Shown one piece after another: positions 34,001 through 42,116 of a stretch of 64,000 nucleotides of DNA; within the stretch, counting starts at the first letter, position 1, and the number at the start of each line of letters is the position of its first letter. The stretch is from contig CAIUMD010000091.1 of NCBI GenBank assembly GCA_903900155.1, positions 1-64,000 of the forward strand, read 5' to 3'. The notes beneath the pieces were generated by a model that saw nothing but the letters and a program-made list of their open reading frames with translations, made no database searches and was not told where the DNA came from. This stretch comes from an uncultured Caulobacterales bacterium. Its GTDB lineage: Bacteria > Pseudomonadota > Alphaproteobacteria > Caulobacterales > Caulobacteraceae. The translations under genes were made by a program, and so were the position numbers.

Positions 34001-36110
34001 GCTGAACGGCCTGAAGTTCGAACGCCAGGGCAAGGTGTTCAGCATGTCCGGCTTCATGGCGCAGACCGAGCAGGATCACGTGCGTGACGAACTGCCGGGC
34101 TCGGGCCTGGCCAGCCTGTACCAGCTGTCACGCCGGGACATCGTGCCCAACACCGAGACCGTCACGATCGAGACCCGCGATCGCCTGCGGGCCGAGCGCG
34201 TGCTGAGCAGCCGGGCCATGACGCGTTATGTCGACTACGACATCGACTATGCGACCGGCGCGTTGACCTTTCGTGACCCGATCGCCAGCCGCGACGCCGA
34301 CCTGAACCCTAACGTCATCGTCGCCAACTACGAGATCCTGGGCAGCGGCAAGAAGAACACCGAGATCGGGACCCGTGTCGCGGCCAACCTCCTGAAGGGC
34401 AAGGCCCGCGCCGGCGTCACCTATCTGCACGGCCGTCCGGGCGCGGCGCGGAGCGACACCGACCTAGTCGCCGCCGATCTGACCGTGCGACCGCGCGCCG
34501 ACACCGAGGTGCGCCTGGAAGCCGCCACCAGCCAATCGGTGCAGACTGGCCGCCAGGAGGCCTGGATCGCCGAGGTCGAGCACCACTCGGCCCGCTTCGA
34601 TGTGCTGGGTTATGCCCGTCAGGCCGACAAGGCCTTCGGCCTGGGCCAGCAGAACCTGGCCCAGCTGGGCGCGCGCAAGATCGGCGTCGACGGCAAGGCG
34701 CGCCTGACCCAGCGCCTGTCGCTGAACGTCTCGGCTTATCACGAGAACTATCTGGACAGCGGCGACGTGCGCGACGTGGTCGACGCCCGCATGGACTACC
34801 AGATGGGCGCCATGCGTCTGGGCGCGGGGGTTAAGTCGGCGCACGACACCCCCGAGACGGGCGAGGCGGTTCGCTCGGACCTGCTGACCCTGACCGCCGG
34901 CCGCGAATTCCTGAACCGCCGGCTGCAGGTGACGGCGTCGTCGGACTTCGCCCTGGGCGACGCCGAGAGCCTGGACTTTCCGGTCCGCCGCCGCGTGGGC
35001 GCGACCTATGTGGTCAGCGAGCGCGTGCGCATTCTGGCCAGCCGCGAGATCATCGAGGGCGAGGACTACAAGGCGGCCGTCACCGGCGGCGGCGTCGAGG
35101 TGTCGCCGTGGAAGGGCGCGCGCCTGACCAGCGCCTTGAACCGTCAGGACCTGTCGGCTTTCGGTCCGCGCACCTACGCCCAGCTGGGCCTGGCCCAGAG
35201 CGTCCGGCTGAAGGGCGGCTGGACCTTGGACGCCTCGATCGACTCCGCCAGCACTTTGGCCGGCAAGGCGCCGGAGCCCAACACCGTGTCGACGCGAGCG
35301 ACCGGCGCGGCCCTGGCCACCGAGGACTTCACCGCCGTCAGCCTGGGCGCGGCCTATCGCGCCGACGGTTGGAGCTGGAATGGCCGCGTCGAAGCCCGTC
35401 GTGGCGACAAGGCCGACAGCTGGGCGGTGCGCGGCGCCTATCTGCGCCAGCTGCGCGAGGGCGTCACCGCCGCCGTCACTGTCCGCGCCGACGAGACCAA
35501 GGCCAAGGACGGCGCGGTGTCGCGCGGGGCCGAGGTCGCCGGCTCGCTGGCCTGGCGTCCGCTCGATAGCCGCTGGTCGGTGCTGGACAAGCTGGAAGTT
35601 CGCCGCGAGGAGGCCCAGGGCGTCGTCCAGGGGCAGGGGATCGCCGGCTATGGCGCGACGGCGCGCGGCGCCGGCGTCACCGGCAAACTGATCAACAACC
35701 TGGCGGTCAATTTCGACAGCGACCGCGGCGACCACACGCCGGGCTCGGTGCAGGCCAGCCTGTATCACGGCGCCAAGCTGGTGCGCGGCCGCTTGGAGGG
35801 CGAGGCGCGGACCAATTTCGTGCAGGTGGTTGGGGCCGAGGCCCGCTTCGACCTGACCCACAAGATCGACCTGGGCGTGAACCTATCGCTGCGCCACGCG
35901 GGCAAGAGCGGCGGCACGGCCTATGCCATCGGTCCCTCGGTCGGGATCTCGCCGGCCGAGAACACCTGGATGAGCATCGGCTGGAACGCTGTCGGCTACC
36001 ACGATCCCGACTTCGCCTCGGTCGGCTACAGCCGCCGGGGCTTCTACGTCACGGCGCGGGTGAAGTTCGACCAGAACACTTTCGGCGGCCTGCTGAACGG
36101 GCGCCGATGA
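31089..36110 (+). CDS. Giant surface protein: DUF11/Ig modules fused to an outer-membrane beta-barrel
   Basis: 1673-residue exported protein. A signal peptide ends CAPAHA (about residue 26). Residues 30-380 carry beta-rich modules, including VTLVDQTTGAPAKVFGDDG. A DUF11 repeat is at about 370-480 (GDLVGYTLSIRNLGSARTIN). An SdrD B-like/carboxypeptidase-regulatory domain is at about 495-590 (YVVSDRDGLFHFEGVKPGIH). A bacterial Ig-like domain is at about 640-840. From about 850 to the end there are alternating amphipathic strands with Arg/Tyr/Asp girdles, which I read as a large outer-membrane barrel ending GFYVTARVKFDQ plus a short tail. It lacks a TonB box and plug. I infer a surface-display or secretion platform for the DUF11 proteins encoded just upstream. 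Confidence 0.75.
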   Translation: MSFLARMRLVLTGLAIAAGICAPAHARQTAVITNTARLSFGSATVTTVNSNTTTLTVTANQAPTIKLLRLAIGAEGTPRDVSTTQCLIEGRGYVSPDTSSGAAFDPAAVKLRAATSFHAGEPVFIFISSPDANRDPAARDVMAITIKTSLDDKETIKVWETGPDTGRFLGYIPVTDATPTSFDCEISAPRGNVLDVTVADFYDGTSATASALIDPYGYIFDSRTGKAIDGAKVTLVDQTTGAPAKVFGDDGVSIYPSTVISGENVVDSGGSVYQFAPGEYRFPLTASGRYALFVEPPDGYAAPSSATEKALAKLTAPDGGAFHISPASWGAVFDLIQTDPLQVDIPLDSGKLPVVARHFVQGLSLEKSASVQKGTFGDLVGYTLSIRNLGSARTINTVEAKDALPRGFRYVTNSSHRDGAPIPDPVISPDGRNLTYALGTLGPAGAAKITYVVAIGPDAPAGVAVNRAIATGALGASSGEAEARVRVAPPMMSDAGTIVGRVTEGACARRREDGRIGVPGVRLVMEDGTYVVSDRDGLFHFEGVKPGIHVVQLDAGALPAGLEAVACGRDTRIAGRAFSQFVEIREGALQRVEFRLRRVAAAPAAPVAAKPLEDAEAGTIDWFAGQELGEGFVFPAEGHNPVAPAIRVVVKHGPGARVNLTINGAPVDPLMRDGVETSADGSLAVSMWRGVPLVEGSNLLVATITNGRGDVIAEVKREVAYANTPAKAALVAEASRLTADGLDGPVVAVRFTDRFGHPVRPGSMGTVEVAEPYAIARDIQSDQRLAGEAGRGSTWRVTGQDGVALITLAPTTKAGSAVLRFKLPGLDQAAPAEVRAWLSAARQDWIVVGFAAGTAGYNTLSRHAAPLARKDRDKTMVDGQLAFYAKGRVRGSWLLTMAYDSKRSPDPERGLTSGIDPDRYYTVYGDGSGQAYDAASQRKLYVRLERKAFYALFGDFQTGFDATRLGRSNRVLNGLKFERQGKVFSMSGFMAQTEQDHVRDELPGSGLASLYQLSRRDIVPNTETVTIETRDRLRAERVLSSRAMTRYVDYDIDYATGALTFRDPIASRDADLNPNVIVANYEILGSGKKNTEIGTRVAANLLKGKARAGVTYLHGRPGAARSDTDLVAADLTVRPRADTEVRLEAATSQSVQTGRQEAWIAEVEHHSARFDVLGYARQADKAFGLGQQNLAQLGARKIGVDGKARLTQRLSLNVSAYHENYLDSGDVRDVVDARMDYQMGAMRLGAGVKSAHDTPETGEAVRSDLLTLTAGREFLNRRLQVTASSDFALGDAESLDFPVRRRVGATYVVSERVRILASREIIEGEDYKAAVTGGGVEVSPWKGARLTSALNRQDLSAFGPRTYAQLGLAQSVRLKGGWTLDASIDSASTLAGKAPEPNTVSTRATGAALATEDFTAVSLGAAYRADGWSWNGRVEARRGDKADSWAVRGAYLRQLREGVTAAVTVRADETKAKDGAVSRGAEVAGSLAWRPLDSRWSVLDKLEVRREEAQGVVQGQGIAGYGATARGAGVTGKLINNLAVNFDSDRGDHTPGSVQASLYHGAKLVRGRLEGEARTNFVQVVGAEARFDLTHKIDLGVNLSLRHAGKSGGTAYAIGPSVGISPAENTWMSIGWNAVGYHDPDFASVGYSRRGFYVTARVKFDQNTFGGLLNGRR

Positions 36111-36136
36111 AACAACCACAACAAGAGGAGACGCCC

Positions 36137-36622
36137 ATGAAAATGCTGACCCAGACCGATCACGAGGAACTGCTGCGGCTGGCGGCCCTGGTCCGCAGCT
36201 CGGTGCTCGACACCGCGCGCGATCCCGAGTTCGACCGCGTGGCCGAAGCGGCCAAGACCCTGTTCGGCGCCGCGGCCGGTATGGTCACCTTCGTCGGCCA
36301 GGATCGCCAGTTCTACAAGGGCCGGGCCGGCGTCGACACCGCCGAGACGCCGCGCGCCGTCTCATTCTGCAGCCATTGCCTGGAGTACCGCAGCCTGCTG
36401 TGGATCGAAGATGCGCGCGACGATCCGCGGGTGTTCGACAACCCGTTCGTGACCGGCGCGCCGTATGTCCGCTTCTACGCCGGCGCGCCTGTCCGCGACG
36501 CCGATGGGTGGCTGCTGGGCACGGTCTGTGTCGTGGATCTGCAGCCCCGGCCGTTCGACCAGATCCTGTCGGTGACGCTGTCGTCCCTGGCCGACGCGGT
36601 CTCGGCGCGCCTTGCCGCTTGA
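36137..36622 (+). CDS. GAF-domain sensory protein
   Basis: 161-residue cytoplasmic protein made of one GAF domain: VAEAAKTLFGAAAGMVTFVG, DRQFYKGRAGVDTAETPRAV, FCSHCLEYRSLLWIEDAR, FYAGAPV and LLGTVCVVD. The two Cys in FCSHC resemble ligand- or redox-sensing GAF proteins. No output domain is present. I chose the ATG at 36137 because GAGGAG precedes it; an ATG at 36107 overlapping the stop of the giant gene is the alternative and would mean coupling. It closes the surface-protein operon, an odd place for a sensor. Confidence 0.82.
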   Translation: MKMLTQTDHEELLRLAALVRSSVLDTARDPEFDRVAEAAKTLFGAAAGMVTFVGQDRQFYKGRAGVDTAETPRAVSFCSHCLEYRSLLWIEDARDDPRVFDNPFVTGAPYVRFYAGAPVRDADGWLLGTVCVVDLQPRPFDQILSVTLSSLADAVSARLAA

Positions 36623-36663
36623 GATCGCTCTAGCGCCACCCGACACGAGTACGGAGCCCTATC

Positions 36664-37128
36664 TCACGGGTTAGGGTTATGAGCGTTATGGCCGGGAGCA
36701 TCGCCTGGGCTCCCGGCGCCGGTGAGCGGCCTCGGCTCGAACAGGCTGTAGGTCAGGGCGCCCAGGAAGATGAAGTAGAAGATCCAGAGGGTGATCACAT
36801 AGCCCCGCGCCATCAGCGTCGGGTCAAGGATCATGCCCAGGTGCGCCATGACGGTGGCCAGCTCGGCGCCCGCCGCCATGATCAGCCAGGCGCGCTCGAA
36901 GCGTAGCGCCAGACATACCAGCAGGGCGCAGAACGAGACGTCGACCAGCGCGACGCCCAGCAGCGGCCAGTGATGGCCGCCCAGCTTCTGGGCGTAGGGC
37001 GTCATCAGGAAGGCCGCCAGCGAGGCCAGGGCCGTGATCCGCTCCGGACGGCCGCCGCGCCATACGACCAGGACCGTGACGACGGGCGTCAGGATCGATC
37101 CGAGGGTCTGGATAGGCGAGTGCGACAT
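36664..37128 (-). CDS. Four-helix membrane protein, unknown function
   Basis: 154-residue inner-membrane protein with hydrophobic stretches at about 8-25, 32-48, 55-78, 82-100 and 108-132, so four or five helices. A short Pro/His/Asn tail follows. KLGGHHWPLLGVALVDVSFC may hold a functional site. Single gene, convergent with the GAF gene. Similar small membrane proteins are common in Caulobacterales; no function is assigned. Confidence 0.7.
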   Translation of the reverse strand: MSHSPIQTLGSILTPVVTVLVVWRGGRPERITALASLAAFLMTPYAQKLGGHHWPLLGVALVDVSFCALLVCLALRFERAWLIMAAGAELATVMAHLGMILDPTLMARGYVITLWIFYFIFLGALTYSLFEPRPLTGAGSPGDAPGHNAHNPNP

Positions 37129-37269
37129 GAGGCCTCCCAGGGGCTTCCGCGCGACAGGGAAGGTTGAAGCGCGGGCGCGGTCAAGCCTCAGGCTTGCCGG
37201 ACTCAGCGCTGTCGTGAGCTAATGCCGGACACACAGGGGCCAGTTTCGCCCGCGTCGCGTGGGTGATGG

Positions 37270-37947
37270 ATGAGCCGTTTCGACAAGCTGACCCCCCGTG
37301 AACGCGACGTGCTGCTGGGCGCGGCGCAGCTGAAGTCGTCCAAGGAAATCGCCTTCGACCTGGACCTGCGCAAGGCGACCGTCGACAAGCATTTCGCCAG
37401 CGCCGTCAGCAAGTTGTCGTTCGGTTCGCGGCGTCAGGCGGCGATGGCGCTGGTCGTCCATCTGCGCGAAACGGGTCTCCCTATTTTATACCAGGGGCGC
37501 CCGATCCCACTACCGTTCGACCTTTCGCCGCTCGTCAATGAGGGGGCGAAAGGAGACCTTCATGCTCGATCCGATGGAAGCGGTGCCAGCCTTTCCGGCG
37601 ATCACATGGAGCGATCTGGAAGCGATCTACGAAGACCTGGCGATTACGAAGGTGGAGCGGGAGGCGGTGCAGCATTTGCTGACCATCACCCGGCTCATGA
37701 GCCCCCACCTGTCTCCGCTCGATCTGATGCGCGAGATTATCTGCATCGCTTTCGTTCTGACGCCCGCGAGCGATCAATCGCCGAACGAGGGCAAGTCCCG
37801 CCGCTGGCCCGATCCAAAGCCCAGCGGCTGATCCTGATCCTGGCGGCCGCGCTGGGTTCGGTGGTGCTGGCCTTGGTCGTCCTGGCTCTGGTGATCCAGG
37901 TCGGCCACTTGTCCGACGCTTTCGACGCCTGGGTCACGCGCCGCTAG
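37270..37947 (+). CDS. LuxR-type helix-turn-helix protein with C-terminal membrane anchor
   Basis: 225 codons. The first 70 residues are a LuxR-type DNA-binding domain (LTPRERDVLLGAAQLKSSKE, IAFDLDLRKATVDKHFASAV). Residues about 185-212 are one hydrophobic helix (LILILAAALGSVVLALVVLA), giving a membrane-tethered regulator of a type found in Caulobacter. Residues about 95-180 are odd: rich in Gly, Ser, Arg and His with poor codon quality, and they overlap an 89-codon gene in the +1 frame with better codons. The frame may be real throughout, or the anchor and the DNA-binding domain may have been joined or split by frameshifts. Confidence 0.55.
   Translation: MSRFDKLTPRERDVLLGAAQLKSSKEIAFDLDLRKATVDKHFASAVSKLSFGSRRQAAMALVVHLRETGLPILYQGRPIPLPFDLSPLVNEGAKGDLHARSDGSGASLSGDHMERSGSDLRRPGDYEGGAGGGAAFADHHPAHEPPPVSARSDARDYLHRFRSDARERSIAERGQVPPLARSKAQRLILILAAALGSVVLALVVLALVIQVGHLSDAFDAWVTRR
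37562..37831 (+). CDS. Small protein nested in the +1 frame of the helix-turn-helix gene
   Basis: 89 codons beginning MLDPMEAVPAFPAITWSDLE. AAGGAGA stands 5 nt before the ATG, the best ribosome-binding site in the neighbourhood, and codon use is GC3-rich like the local genes, unlike the overlapping frame. The product is mostly helical (VEREAVQHLLTITRLMSPHL, LDLMREIICIAFVL) with no signal peptide. No family recognised. Either it is a true gene overlapping a regulator, or it marks an old frameshift. Confidence 0.5.
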   Translation: MLDPMEAVPAFPAITWSDLEAIYEDLAITKVEREAVQHLLTITRLMSPHLSPLDLMREIICIAFVLTPASDQSPNEGKSRRWPDPKPSG

Positions 37948-38014
37948 GGCGAACGCTTCCCCATCCTTCATTCTCTAAAAAAGGAGCCCGCCCTGCCGGC
38001 GGGATCGAGATCGC

Positions 38015-38383
38015 ATGCAAAGACGAGACATCGCTCAATCCGTCGCCGACGCCCTGTTCGAGGCCGAGCGCGCCGTCGACCTGGCCCTGGAAAAGGCCGC
38101 GCTGTTCATCACCCACACCTCGACCCTGCGCCGCGACCACAACTTTTCGGCCATGCTGGGGCACGAAGGCGTCACCGCCGTCGCCCGGTCGATCGAGACC
38201 TTGGGCCAGACGCGCGCGCACATGATGACGGCCCATGCGGCGCTGGCCGCCGCCGCGCCGCAGATCGGCGTGCGTCCCCTGACCCTACACGGCACGGGCA
38301 CCGACAAGCCCGACCCCGAGGTGCCGACCGGTGAGATCGCCGCGCCGCGGATCGTTGCTTCGTCCACAGAACGCGCCGCTTAG
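38015..38383 (+). CDS. Small conserved-looking hypothetical protein
   Basis: 122-residue soluble protein. Residues 1-85 are helical and Ala-rich (IAQSVADALFEAERAVDLAL, RSIETLGQTRAHMMTAHAAL), then a loop and a Pro-rich tail. No motif or signal peptide is visible. Helical proteins of this size starting MQRR.IAQSVAD recur in Caulobacter as far as I recall, without known function. Single gene, convergent with an XRE regulator. Confidence 0.6.
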   Translation: MQRRDIAQSVADALFEAERAVDLALEKAALFITHTSTLRRDHNFSAMLGHEGVTAVARSIETLGQTRAHMMTAHAALAAAAPQIGVRPLTLHGTGTDKPDPEVPTGEIAAPRIVASSTERAA

Positions 38384-38390
38384 GCCGAGT

Positions 38391-38416
38391 CCCGGCGGTC
38401 GGCGACGGCCGCCGGG
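38391..38416. terminator. Hairpin between convergent genes
   Basis: Arms CCCGGCGG (38391-38398) and CCGCCGGG (38409-38416) lie between the stop codons of two convergent genes and could terminate from both sides, although there is no T-tract. Confidence 0.5.
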
Positions 38417-38422
38417 TATGTC

Positions 38423-38803
38423 CTACGACACCAGGGTTTCGACCAGGTCCGCCAGGATGCGTTGCTGCGCCGATGTCAGCTGCGGAAAAGCCGCCGCCAG
38501 GCGGTTGGAGCCCGGCGCGGTGATGAAGTCGGCGAACTGACCCAGCACATTGGCGCCGTCATCGACGTCCAGCCCCTCGAACAGCGCGCTGGGCGCGATG
38601 CCCAGGGCCCGGGAGGCCTTGTAGAGCTTCGAGGCCGAGATGCGGTTGGCGCCGCTTTCGTACTTCTGCACCTGCTGGAAGCTGACGCTCAGGGCCTCGG
38701 CCAGTTCCTGCTGCGAAACGCCCAGGGCCAGCCGATGGACGCGCAGAAGCCTGCCGACGTGAACGTCGATCGGGTCGGGAACGTCCGGGTCAGTTACGTG
38801 CAT
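38423..38803 (-). CDS. XRE-family helix-turn-helix regulator
   Basis: 126-residue DNA-binding protein. The Cro/C1-type domain is at about residues 15-72 (VGRLLRVHRLALGVSQQELA, LSVSFQQVQKYESGANRISA). A helical C-terminal part follows (FADFITAPGSNRLAAAFPQL, QQRILADLVETL). This layout is frequent in Caulobacter and rhizobial regulators. No signal-sensing domain. It lies 51 bp upstream of the end of the ABC permease gene but is transcribed alone. Confidence 0.85.
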   Translation of the reverse strand: MHVTDPDVPDPIDVHVGRLLRVHRLALGVSQQELAEALSVSFQQVQKYESGANRISASKLYKASRALGIAPSALFEGLDVDDGANVLGQFADFITAPGSNRLAAAFPQLTSAQQRILADLVETLVS

Positions 38804-38853
38804 TTGGCAACCTTAACGGGATTTTCGTGCGTTGCAATCGAGAAGGGCGGAGC

Positions 38854-41370
38854 TTAGCCCTCTCTGAGGACGGGCGCGGGCCGTTGCGAGAGCGCCAAGG
38901 CCGCCGCGATCAGGCCGCCCGCCGCCGCCAGGCCGGCGGCCCCCAGCACCAGGATCAGGACGCCGCTCCAGTCGACGCTCCAGCGGGCCTCGAACACCTT
39001 GACCACCACGGGCCAGGCGGCCGCGAAGCCGCACAGGACGCCCGCCGCGCCGGCGATCAGGCCCACCGCGCCATACTCGATGACATAGGCGGCCAGGATC
39101 TGGCTCCGCGTCGCGCCCAGCACCTTCAGGGTGGCGGCCTCACGGGCGCGCGCCCGGGCGCCGGCGGCGATCGCGCCGGCCAGCACCAGAAGGCCGGCCA
39201 GTCCCGCGACGGCCGCCGCGCCGCGCACCGCCAGCGCCAGGCGGTCGAACAGCGAGGCGGCGGCGTCCAGCTGCTCGCGCACGCTGATCACGTTGACCGT
39301 GGGAAAGTCCGCGCCCAGCTGGCGGGTCAGGGTCGCCTCGTGCTCGCGGCCCAGCCGCGCGATGGCCACGCTGCGCAGCTCGGCGCCGTCCAGCGTGGCG
39401 GGGTTGAAGATCAGCGCGAAGTTGGGTCCGAAGCCGCCGAAGTCGACCTTGCGCAGGGCGGCGATGCGGGCCTCGATCTCGCGGCCCAGGATCAGGACGG
39501 TGATCGTGTCGCCGACCTTCAGGCCCGCGGCCTCGGCGACCTCGATGTTCAGGGCGACCTGGGGCGCGCCAGCATGGTCGGCAGACCACCAGTGGCCGGC
39601 CACGACGCCGGCGTTGCGGGGCTCGCGCGCGAACAGCGAGACGCTGATGTCGTTGTCGAAGGCCCAGCGCTCGGAGGGCTTGATGGCCTTCGTGTCGACC
39701 GGCTTGCCCTTCACGGCGATGATCCGGCCCGTGGCGAAGGGCATGCGCAGATAGGCGTCCTGGTTCAGCGGGCCGATGATCTTGGTGATGGCGGCGTCGA
39801 AGGCGGCGGCGCGGTCGGCGGGGATCTCGGTGAACACCATGGCTGGCGCGGTGCGCGGCGCCACGTCGCTGACCTGGGCCAACAGGGCCGACTGGATCAG
39901 CACCACGCAGGCCAGCAGCGCGACGCCCAGGCCGATGGCCGGGCTGGCCGTCCGCGCCGCCGACCGGGGTCCCGCCAGATTGGCCAGGCCAAGCTTGAAC
40001 GGGCCGCGCGTCAGGCCGCGCGCCTTGCCCGCGCCCCAGGCCGCTGCGCGACCCAGAGCGGACAGCAGGCCGAAGGCGACCGCGACACCCGCCATCATGA
40101 TCGCCGCCGAGATCGGTGTCGGGGCGGTCGCCACGGCCAGGGCCGCGAGGCCCAGGCCCGCCACGGCCGCGCCGATCGTCTCTACGCCTAGCGGCAGGCG
40201 GGCGCGAGGGGCGCGGCGGAAGAGAGCTGACGGCGGGGTGCTGCGCGCGCGCGCCAAGGGGATTAGCGAGAAAGCGGCCGCCGCCAGGATCCCGAACAGG
40301 CCGGCCTTGGCCAGCGGCCAGGGATAGACCTTGAACAGGGCTGGGATCGGCAGGCTGGAGCCGGCCATCTGCCCCAGGATCAGCGGCGCGGCCGCGCCGA
40401 CCGCCAGGCCGATCGCCACGCCCAACAAGGCCAGCAGGCCGATCTGGATCAGGTGCAGGTCGCGGATCAGGCCGCTCTGCGCGCCCAGGGCCTTCAGCAC
40501 GGCGATCGCCGGCTCCCGGGCCGACAGATAGGTGGACACCGCGCCGGCCACGCCCAGGCCGCCGGCGACCAGCGAGGCCAGGCCGATGAAGCCGAGAAAA
40601 TATTCCAGCTGGTCGATCAGCCGCCGCGCGCCCGGCGCGCTGTCCAGGCGGTCGCGGACTCGCAGGTGGGAGTCCGGCAAGGCGCTCTGGACGGCCTTGC
40701 CCACCGCGCGCGGATTCTGGTTCGCCGGCAGGGCGATGCGGACGGTGCGGCCGGACAGGCCGCCCGGCGCCAGCAGGCCCGAGGGTTCCAGGACGTCGCG
40801 ACGCACCAGGACGCGCGGGGCCAGCGAGAAGCCGCGCGACAGCCCGTCGGGCTCGCTGACCAGGCGGGCGGTGACGACCAGGGTCATCGGCCCGGCCTCG
40901 AAGCGGTCACCAATCTTCAGGCGCAGGCGGTCCAGCAGCGCGGGCTCGACCGCCGCGCCGGGGGCGCCGTCATGATCGGCGAGGGCTGCGGCCAGGTTCG
41001 GCGCGCCCTCCAGCTTGACCATGCCCGCCAGCGGGAAACGGCCGTCGACGCCACGCAGGCTGACCAGGCGGCGCTCCCCGCCGGGCGTTTGGGCCATGGC
41101 GCGGGCGACGGCGGCATAGGTCGTGACGCCCAGCCTGTCGAAGGCGGCGCGTTCCTGGTCGGTGAAGTCGCGGTTCTCGACCGAGAACGACAGATCGCCG
41201 CCCAGGATTTCGCGGGCCTGTCCGGCCAGGCCTTGGCGGAAGGCCTCGGCGGTCGAGCCGGCGGCGGCGATGGCGGCCACGCCCAGCGCCAGGCAGGCCA
41301 GGAAGATGCGGAAGCCGCGCACGCCCGAGCGCAGCTCGCGGGCGGCCAGTCGGAAGGCGAGAGGGGCCAT
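38854..41370 (-). CDS. ABC transporter permease, YbbP/FtsX-MacB type
   Basis: 838-residue inner-membrane protein with about ten helices in the YbbP plan: one helix at the N-terminus (FRIFLACLALGVAAIAAAGS), a periplasmic domain, a four-helix group near 255-400 with a central pair at about 395-440, a second periplasmic domain, and three helices near the end (AAAVAGLAGLLVLAGAIAAG onward). Two FtsX-like cores are present, one in each half. Proteins of this family use ATP for mechanical or lipid/lipoprotein work at the envelope. Two bp separate it from the ATPase gene upstream. Confidence 0.9.
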   Translation of the reverse strand: MAPLAFRLAARELRSGVRGFRIFLACLALGVAAIAAAGSTAEAFRQGLAGQAREILGGDLSFSVENRDFTDQERAAFDRLGVTTYAAVARAMAQTPGGERRLVSLRGVDGRFPLAGMVKLEGAPNLAAALADHDGAPGAAVEPALLDRLRLKIGDRFEAGPMTLVVTARLVSEPDGLSRGFSLAPRVLVRRDVLEPSGLLAPGGLSGRTVRIALPANQNPRAVGKAVQSALPDSHLRVRDRLDSAPGARRLIDQLEYFLGFIGLASLVAGGLGVAGAVSTYLSAREPAIAVLKALGAQSGLIRDLHLIQIGLLALLGVAIGLAVGAAAPLILGQMAGSSLPIPALFKVYPWPLAKAGLFGILAAAAFSLIPLARARSTPPSALFRRAPRARLPLGVETIGAAVAGLGLAALAVATAPTPISAAIMMAGVAVAFGLLSALGRAAAWGAGKARGLTRGPFKLGLANLAGPRSAARTASPAIGLGVALLACVVLIQSALLAQVSDVAPRTAPAMVFTEIPADRAAAFDAAITKIIGPLNQDAYLRMPFATGRIIAVKGKPVDTKAIKPSERWAFDNDISVSLFAREPRNAGVVAGHWWSADHAGAPQVALNIEVAEAAGLKVGDTITVLILGREIEARIAALRKVDFGGFGPNFALIFNPATLDGAELRSVAIARLGREHEATLTRQLGADFPTVNVISVREQLDAAASLFDRLALAVRGAAAVAGLAGLLVLAGAIAAGARARAREAATLKVLGATRSQILAAYVIEYGAVGLIAGAAGVLCGFAAAWPVVVKVFEARWSVDWSGVLILVLGAAGLAAAGGLIAAALALSQRPAPVLREG

Positions 41371-41372
41371 GC

Positions 41373-42059
41373 TCAGGCCTGGATCCGGCCGTCAGCCATC
41401 CGCACGATCCGATCGGCGCGGGCGGCCAGGGTCGGATCGTGGGTGACCATCACCATCGCGGCGCCGACCTCGGCGACCAGGTCGAACATCAGGTCCGCCA
41501 CCGAGGCGGCGGTCGCGCCGTCCAGGTTGCCGGTCGGCTCGTCGGCGAACAGCAGGGCGGGGCGGGCGGCCAGGGCGCGGGCCAGGGCGACACGCTGCTG
41601 CTCGCCGCCCGACAACTGGTGCGGATAGTGGGTCAGGCGCTGGACCAGGCCGACCCGGCCCAGCCAGTCGCGGGCGATGGCGGCAGCGTCGCGGGTCCCG
41701 GCGATCTCCAGCGGCGTGGCGACATTCTCCTCGGCCGTCATGTTCGGCAGCAGGTGGAAGGACTGGAACACCAGGGCCGCGCGGCCGCGGCGCAGGCGGG
41801 CCCGGCCGTCCTCGTCCAGCTTGGCCAGCGTCTGGCCAAACAGGCGCACCGTCCCGGCCGTGGGCTCCTCCAGGCCCGCGCCGACCGCGATCAGCGAGGA
41901 CTTGCCTGATCCCGACGGTCCGACCACGGCCACGCGCTCGCCCGGCGCCACCACGAAGTCCACGCCGCGCAGGATGTTCACGGGACCGGCGGACGAAGGC
42001 AGGGTCAAAGCGACGGCGTCGAGGGCCAAGGGGGCGGCGGGCGCGGGCTCGTCGGTCAT
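41373..42059 (-). CDS. ABC transporter ATP-binding protein, YbbA/LolD type
   Basis: 228-residue ATPase. Walker A is GPSGSGKSS, the Q-loop VFQSFHLLPNMTAEENV, the signature LSGGEQQRVALARALA, Walker B LLFADEPTGNLD, and the H-loop His is in VTHDP. I chose the ATG at 42059, with AGGAAG before it; the open frame extends far upstream but that part antiparallels the esterase gene. It forms an operon with the permease and is divergent from a TesA-like esterase, the same grouping as tesA-ybbA-ybbP in E. coli. Confidence 0.94.
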   Translation of the reverse strand: MTDEPAPAAPLALDAVALTLPSSAGPVNILRGVDFVVAPGERVAVVGPSGSGKSSLIAVGAGLEEPTAGTVRLFGQTLAKLDEDGRARLRRGRAALVFQSFHLLPNMTAEENVATPLEIAGTRDAAAIARDWLGRVGLVQRLTHYPHQLSGGEQQRVALARALAARPALLFADEPTGNLDGATAASVADLMFDLVAEVGAAMVMVTHDPTLAARADRIVRMADGRIQA

Positions 42060-42116
42060 GTCGCTTCCTGAGGGGCCGGTCCTTGTTCCGCCGGCAGTCA
42101 GACTACATAGGAAGGC

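Noticed and set aside
37975..38005. Leftward terminator before the 122-residue gene
   Set aside because: There is a stem next to a run of A on the + strand, but no leftward gene ends there; the A-rich stretch is better read as part of the next gene's leader.
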